Source of the DNA: Sedimentisphaerales bacterium
Lineage (GTDB): Bacteria > Planctomycetota > Phycisphaerae > Sedimentisphaerales > SG8-4
Assembly (NCBI GenBank): GCA_016928975.1
Contig: JAFGJR010000046.1
Location: forward strand, 1-11,805
Direction of reading: 5' to 3'
DNA: 11,805 nucleotides
A program made the position numbers and the translations under genes. Below, one piece after another: positions 7,723 through 11,805 of this stretch. A model generated the notes under the pieces. The model did no database searches. It was not told the origin of the DNA and saw only the letters and a list, made by a program, of their open reading frames with translations. Position 1 is the first letter of the stretch; every line of letters starts with the position of its first letter.

Positions 7723-10158
7723 ATGAGAGCGCTATGGCAGGATGTTCGACACGGCTTGCGGATGCTGATGCAGAGCCCGGGTTTCACGGCTGTGGCTGTG
7801 TTATCGTTGGCACTGGGGATCGGTGCGAACGTCACCATGTTCAGCTTCGTCAATGCGTACCTGCTGCGTCCCCTGCCTTACGACGGTGGCGAACGGCTCG
7901 TGGATTTGACGGATACGCACGCGACCTTTGGCCGGATGTCCGTCTCGTACGCGAACTACCTGGACTGGAGGAAGCAGAACCAGACCTTCGAGCAGATGGC
8001 CTGTTACCGAGGCGCCCGGGTCACGGCGAAAGGAGCGGACACGCCGGAACGCCTGGCAAGCATCCAGGTGTCCGCCGGCCTGCTGCCCATGTTGGGCGTC
8101 AAGGCGATGCTGGGCAGGCTGTTCGACGACACCGACGATCGCGCGGGGGCGGAGAGGACAGTCGTTCTCGGTCATGATCTGTGGCAGCGGCGATTCGGTG
8201 GTGCTGCGGATGCCATTGGCAAGACGCTTGTGCTGGACGGCGACCCCTACACGATCATCGGCGTGCTGCCGTCGTCGTTCGCGTTCCCTCCCTTGCGCCG
8301 GGCGCAACCAGATTTGTGGACACCCATCGGATTGCTGGAGCAGTATGAGTGGTTCACCAGCCGAAGGAACCACAACGGTACCGAAGGCATCGGAAGACTC
8401 AAAAAGGGGGTCACTCTGTCCGAGGCCAGAGCCGATCTGAATCACGTCGCCGGGCAACTCGAACAAGCGTATCCCCAGAGCAATGCAGGCTGTCGTGTTG
8501 CAGCCGAGCCGTTTCATCGGTGGATTGTCGGGGATACGAGGCCTGCGTTGCTGATATTGATGGCATCCGTGTTGGCCGTGTTGCTCATTGTGTGTGTGAA
8601 CATCGCAAACCTGCTGCTGGTGCGATCCTCGGCGCGGACCCAGGAGTTCGCGATGCGCCGAGCCCTGGGGGCAGGCAAGCTGCACCTGGTCCGACAGTTG
8701 CTGGCGGAGAACCTGGTGCTTGCCCTGTCGGGAGTGGCAGCAGGAATCGCGGTGGCGACTTGGGGGATCGACCTGATGGGCACGCTGCTGGGCGACCGTG
8801 CCATCGGACCTCAAGGCGGCCTCCTGGAGCTTGATGCCAACATAGTCTTGTTCGTCTTCGCAATGGCGATTGCCATTATCCTCATTTTTGGCCTGGCCCC
8901 GGCCTGGCATTGCCTGGGTGATTGGGCGGCCTGCGTAACTCGAGACAGCACCCGGACCTCTACCTCGACAAAGAGTCGCAGTCGCCTGCGCGATGCCCTG
9001 GTCGTTACGGAGATTGCCCTGGCTCTGGTGCTGATGTCCTGTGCCGGACTGATGCTCCGTAGTCTCGTACACTACCTGCAGGCCGATCCGGGTTACAATC
9101 CCGATAGTGCCGTGACGCTCGAGATCCACTTGCCTGGCCAGGCGTACGATACCGACGAGAAGAAATCCGCCTTCTACAAGTCCATTTTGGATCGCATTTC
9201 ACCCATGACCGGCGTGAGACATGTCGGCCTGACCTCCAACCTGTTTGGACAGTGGCAATCCAGCTATTGCGTCGAGGGCGCTGCGATCCCCGTGGCCGGC
9301 GAAGAGGTCTTCGCCGAGTACAGTCAGACCAGTCCCGGTCTATTCCGGGCGATGGGCATTTCGTTGCTGGCGGGTCGTTTCTTCGACGAATCGGACACGC
9401 GGGATGCTCCGTCGGTCGTCGTGGTGGACGAGAGGTTTGCCCACAAATGGTGGCCCAACGAAAGCGCGGTGGGCAAACGCCTTCAGGTCTTCCACAACCG
9501 TCCCGACCCGAATGCGGCGTGGGCGCAGGTGGTCGGCGTGGTCCGCCACGTCAAGCACTACGGAGTAGACAACTTCTCCCGGGAATCCATCTATCTGCCC
9601 ATGTACCAGAGCATCTCCCATGACCTGACGCTGGTGGTGCGCACGCAGGGGGACCCCTTGGGCCTGGTGACGCCGATACGCCAGGCGATCTCCGCGATCG
9701 GCCCCGATGTCCCGGTGGACGACACCCGGACTCTACAGGCCATCGCCACGGAGCGATCCTTCATGCGCCGCATGACAACCACTGTGCTGGGTGTCTTCGC
9801 CTTGACGGCCCTGCTGCTGGCGGCTCTGGGTATCTACGGCGTCATGGCCTATTCCACGTCCCGGCGGGTCAATGAGATAGGCATCCGCATGGCGATGGGC
9901 GCTTGTGTCGCGGACATCCTGCACATGGTCCTGCGCCAAGGGGCGAAGCTGGCACTGATCGGCGTGGGCATCGGTCTGGCAGGATCGCTGGCTTTGAATC
10001 GGCTCATACGCAGTCTCCTCTTCGGCGTGACGGCCCATGATCCGATCACGCTTGCGCTTGTTGTGGTCGTGTTGATTTCGGTCGCCCTGGCGGCCTGCTA
10101 TCTCCCCGCCCGCCGGGCGGCGCGGATCGACCCGATGGCGGCGCTGAGGTGTGAATAG
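7723..10158 (+). CDS. ADOP-family duplicated MacB/FtsX-like permease (permease 4, subtype A)
   Basis: 811 residues, beginning MRALWQDVRHGLRML. Layout: helix 1 about 20-45; first periplasmic domain about 50-268; helices 2-4 about 274-299, 329-350 and 373-393; helix 5 about 425-447; second periplasmic domain about 450-680; helices 6-8 about 688-712, 740-762 and 773-795. Loop signatures are E308/R312/G316 and E718/R722/G726. It carries NYLDWRKQ (from 78) and QAYPQSN (248-254), as in permease 2, and the last 56 nt of the two genes differ at only five positions. The second coupling loop reads GAC (Cys728) where the corresponding halves of permeases 1 and 2 have GAR. It is the downstream partner of permease 3 as permease 2 is of permease 1. 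Its stop context TAGGA resembles the coupled junctions, but the next gene is 114 bp away. Confidence 0.92.
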   Translation: MRALWQDVRHGLRMLMQSPGFTAVAVLSLALGIGANVTMFSFVNAYLLRPLPYDGGERLVDLTDTHATFGRMSVSYANYLDWRKQNQTFEQMACYRGARVTAKGADTPERLASIQVSAGLLPMLGVKAMLGRLFDDTDDRAGAERTVVLGHDLWQRRFGGAADAIGKTLVLDGDPYTIIGVLPSSFAFPPLRRAQPDLWTPIGLLEQYEWFTSRRNHNGTEGIGRLKKGVTLSEARADLNHVAGQLEQAYPQSNAGCRVAAEPFHRWIVGDTRPALLILMASVLAVLLIVCVNIANLLLVRSSARTQEFAMRRALGAGKLHLVRQLLAENLVLALSGVAAGIAVATWGIDLMGTLLGDRAIGPQGGLLELDANIVLFVFAMAIAIILIFGLAPAWHCLGDWAACVTRDSTRTSTSTKSRSRLRDALVVTEIALALVLMSCAGLMLRSLVHYLQADPGYNPDSAVTLEIHLPGQAYDTDEKKSAFYKSILDRISPMTGVRHVGLTSNLFGQWQSSYCVEGAAIPVAGEEVFAEYSQTSPGLFRAMGISLLAGRFFDESDTRDAPSVVVVDERFAHKWWPNESAVGKRLQVFHNRPDPNAAWAQVVGVVRHVKHYGVDNFSRESIYLPMYQSISHDLTLVVRTQGDPLGLVTPIRQAISAIGPDVPVDDTRTLQAIATERSFMRRMTTTVLGVFALTALLLAALGIYGVMAYSTSRRVNEIGIRMAMGACVADILHMVLRQGAKLALIGVGIGLAGSLALNRLIRSLLFGVTAHDPITLALVVVVLISVALAACYLPARRAARIDPMAALRCE

Positions 10159-10159
10159 G

Positions 10160-10253
10160 ACTGTAATGATGGAGTACTGGAATTTGGGAATAGCAGGTGG
10201 AAAAGTCGGTGCTCTTATAGCATTCCATCATTGCACTGTTCCGGTGTTCCAGT
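10160..10253. repeat. Inverted repeat in the permease 4-5 gap
   Basis: In the 114-bp gap 10159-10272, AATGATGGA (10165-10173) pairs with TCCATCATT (10224-10232). The pairing extends outward after a 2-nt bulge through ACTGT (10160-10164) and ACTGT (10235-10239) with one T-T mismatch, giving 13 of 14 pairs. A second word, ACTGGAA (10176-10182), has its complement TTCCAGT at 10247-10253, outside the first stem, so the two pairings would cross rather than nest. This looks like two copies of a repeat in opposite orientation rather than one simple hairpin. No T-run and no well-spaced promoter were found. Confidence 0.65.
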
Positions 10254-10261
10254 CGATTCCT

Positions 10262-10265
10262 GGAG
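10262..10265 (+). promoter_or_regulatory. Ribosome binding site of permease 5
   Basis: GGAG lies 7 nt before ATG 10273. A nearer upstream ATG at 10268 is followed by one codon and TGA, so 10273 is the usable start. Confidence 0.78.
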
Positions 10266-10272
10266 CCATGCA

Positions 10273-11805
10273 ATGACGACTCTAGCGCAGGACATCCGTT
10301 ACGGGTTGCGAATGTTGGCGAAGAACCCCGGCTTCACGGCCATTGCCCTGGTCACCCTGGCCATTGGTATTGGGGCCAATACCATTACGTTCAGCCTGGC
10401 CAACCTACTGTTTCTGAGACCTGTGCAGGTGGAGCGGATCGAGGAGTTGGCGGTGTGTGAGGCGAAGAATGTAGAGTTCTTCTTCAATTATGCCCCTTAC
10501 CAGACCTTACGTGAGAACAATCCCGTGTTCAGGGACTTGGCGACCGTCAGCGTGATGACGGTCGGTGTAACCTTCACGCGGACCGACCGGCCGTGGCTGG
10601 CTCGAAAGACTGCTGCCTACTGCGTATCGTCCAACTACTTCTCTGTGTTAGGAAGCGTCCCGGCTCGGGGGCGTTGGTTCCTGCCGGAAGAAGAACAGTA
10701 CGCGGCCGAGCCCGTGGTGGTTCTGAGTTATGAGGCTTGGAAGAATCACTTTCAACAATCAGACATAGTGGGATCGCAAATCCTGCTCAATGACATTGCG
10801 TTTACGGTCGTGGGGGTGGCCCCCCGGGGATTTACCGGAGCTACCATGGCAGGCACTGATCTCTGGCTACCGTTAGGCAAGTATGCTCTATTCATGCCAT
10901 CCAAGTGGAGGGCGGCCCGAGGCCCCGAGCCGTATCCCAACGTGATCCCTATAGGCCGGCTCAAGCCCGGATTGAGTCTGGCTGCCGCCCAGGCGCAGTT
11001 GCAGGCCGTGGTGCCCCGCCTCAAAGCGAGTCATCCGCAGTGGTGGCCCGGACAAGGCCAACTCAATCTGCTGCGACCGGGACGCATGAGTCTCATGGAC
11101 TACTTCGAGCAGGAGTTTCGATCCGCCTTCTCCCGATTGATCCTCTGTCTGACGTCGGTTTCGGGGGTAGTCTTGGTCATTGCCTCCTTAAACCTGGCCA
11201 GCATGATGATCGTGCAGGGGTCGTCACGCCGGCGTGAGATCGCCATTCGTCTGGCTCTGGGGGCCGGTCGGCTTCGTATTGTGCAGCAGTTGCTCATGGA
11301 GTGCCTGCTTATGTCTTTGGCAGGGGGTGTGCTGGGGTATCTCCTGGCCTCCGGGGGATTGCGTGCCGTGAATGCCTGGATTGGACCCCGTCTGTTTCTG
11401 GTCGACATCCCTCGTTCACTTCTGGATGGCCGTGTCCTGCTGGGGAGCCTGGGCTTCTGTATTGTGGCGACCATCCTCTTCGGCCTTAAGCCGGCCTTGC
11501 GAATTTCCCGCCGCGATGTGGTTACGGATCTCAAAGAGTCGGGCCAGGATGCCGTCAGATCATCACACCAGAAAGCGTGGGCCCCCAGAGGTATGTCCTT
11601 GGCGGCGCAGACGGCCCTGTCAGTTATCCTCGTCATGGGCGCGGCCTTGTTCACCCGCAATGCCATCAATACGCTACAGGCCCACTCGTATTTCGATTTT
11701 GACGGCAAGCTGTTGGTGCAATTGGACCTTTCCGCTCCAGGCTATGATGCCCAGCGCGGTCGCCAGATCAGTCAGACCATCAAGGATCGGTTTCTGGCCC
11801 TGCCC
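10273..11805 (+). CDS. ADOP-family duplicated MacB/FtsX-like permease (permease 5, subtype B; 3' end outside window)
   Basis: The frame is open from ATG 10273 to the last base, giving 511 codons with no stop. It begins MTTLAQDIRYGLRML, with Ala where the other four have Trp at residue 5. Visible layout: helix 1 about 20-45; first periplasmic domain about 48-283; helices 2-4 about 287-311, 341-363 and 388-406; helix 5 about 443-463; then the start of the second periplasmic domain, cut at residue 511. The loop signature of the first half is E322/R326/G330. It shares SSNYFS (119-124), FLPEEE, GFTGAT (186-191) and SRRDVV-x-DLKES (from 412) with permease 3, and so belongs to the same subtype. About 300 more residues are expected beyond the window. 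By analogy with pairs 1+2 and 3+4, a subtype-A gene may follow within about 10 bp. Confidence 0.92.
   Translation, partial: MTTLAQDIRYGLRMLAKNPGFTAIALVTLAIGIGANTITFSLANLLFLRPVQVERIEELAVCEAKNVEFFFNYAPYQTLRENNPVFRDLATVSVMTVGVTFTRTDRPWLARKTAAYCVSSNYFSVLGSVPARGRWFLPEEEQYAAEPVVVLSYEAWKNHFQQSDIVGSQILLNDIAFTVVGVAPRGFTGATMAGTDLWLPLGKYALFMPSKWRAARGPEPYPNVIPIGRLKPGLSLAAAQAQLQAVVPRLKASHPQWWPGQGQLNLLRPGRMSLMDYFEQEFRSAFSRLILCLTSVSGVVLVIASLNLASMMIVQGSSRRREIAIRLALGAGRLRIVQQLLMECLLMSLAGGVLGYLLASGGLRAVNAWIGPRLFLVDIPRSLLDGRVLLGSLGFCIVATILFGLKPALRISRRDVVTDLKESGQDAVRSSHQKAWAPRGMSLAAQTALSVILVMGAALFTRNAINTLQAHSYFDFDGKLLVQLDLSAPGYDAQRGRQISQTIKDRFLALP

Larger units (their letters stand above)
261..11805 (+). other. 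Tandem array of five ADOP-type permease genes
   Basis: Five genes in a row on the + strand encode homologous proteins of 795 to 828 residues (the fifth is incomplete). All begin with a short cytoplasmic helix of the form QD-[IV]-R-[YH]-G-x-R-M-L followed by a GFT-initiated membrane helix containing a GIG motif. All four complete ones end DPM-[AV]-ALRCE. Gaps alternate between very short (8 and 9 bp) and about 100 bp (95 and 114 bp), giving pairs 1+2, 3+4 and 5+unknown. No other gene type interrupts the array, and it continues past the right edge. Protein similarity is moderate over most of the length, so the duplications look old, apart from strongly conserved gene ends. Confidence 0.9.

Noticed and set aside
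7801..9129. 442-codon open frame on the minus strand opposite permease 4
   Set aside because: Shadow of the permease frame, with no recognisable domain in the product.
10184..10220. Possible sigma-70 promoter (TTGGGA ... TTATAG) before permease 5
   Set aside because: The boxes are about 25 nt apart, too far for a normal promoter, and the -35 match is weak.
161..10272. CRISPR array or transposon ends in the repeat-bearing gaps
   Set aside because: The three gaps hold different inverted repeats, not regularly spaced direct repeats, and no transposase or Cas gene is present.
10268..10276. Mini-frame ATG-CAA-TGA overlapping the permease 5 start
   Set aside because: A two-codon frame arises easily by chance, and the ribosome site spacing fits ATG 10273.

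Overview
The window holds the tail of one ABC-transporter ATPase gene followed by five consecutive, same-strand paralogous permease genes. The last of these runs off the right edge. Each permease is about 800 residues and has an internally duplicated MacB/FtsX architecture: membrane helix, periplasmic MacB_PCD-like domain, three FtsX helices, then the same again. This layout, the conserved N-terminus (WQD-[IV]-R-[YH]-G-x-R-M-L) and the C-terminal ALRxE ending match the family named ADOP (acidobacterial duplicated orphan permease). No rRNA, tRNA, CRISPR array, transposase or phage gene is visible.

The DNA is GC-rich, with ATG starts preceded by clear GGAG/AGGAGG ribosome binding sites. ADOP families are best known from Acidobacteriota. 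Large sets of similar permeases also occur in other soil and sediment phyla such as Planctomycetota, Gemmatimonadota and Verrucomicrobiota. The sequence alone does not settle the phylum.

Layout: ATPase C-terminus (1-160); 100-bp gap with a GC-rich imperfect palindrome; permease 1 (261-2747); 8-bp gap; permease 2 (2756-5143); 95-bp gap with AACTG-type inverted repeats; permease 3 (5239-7713); 9-bp gap; permease 4 (7723-10158); 114-bp gap with a third inverted-repeat type; permease 5 (10273 to beyond 11805). The genes therefore fall into tightly coupled pairs (1+2, 3+4, 5+?) separated by palindrome-bearing spacers of about 100 bp. By eye, permeases 2 and 4 form one subtype, 3 and 5 another, and 1 a third, so the pairs look like repeated modules of unlike partners.

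Likely working model (inference): the ATPase powers one or more of the permeases. Each permease carries two FtsX-like halves and so may correspond to a complete MacB-type permease dimer on one chain. All nine complete FtsX halves in the window keep an E-x3-R-x3-G signature in the cytoplasmic loop, so none shows obvious loss of the ability to couple to an ATPase. MacB-like machines use ATP to drive movement of periplasmic domains and expel substrates across the envelope. The substrate here cannot be read from the sequence. The most interesting point is that permeases of a family named for lacking an ATPase sit in an expanded array directly behind one.
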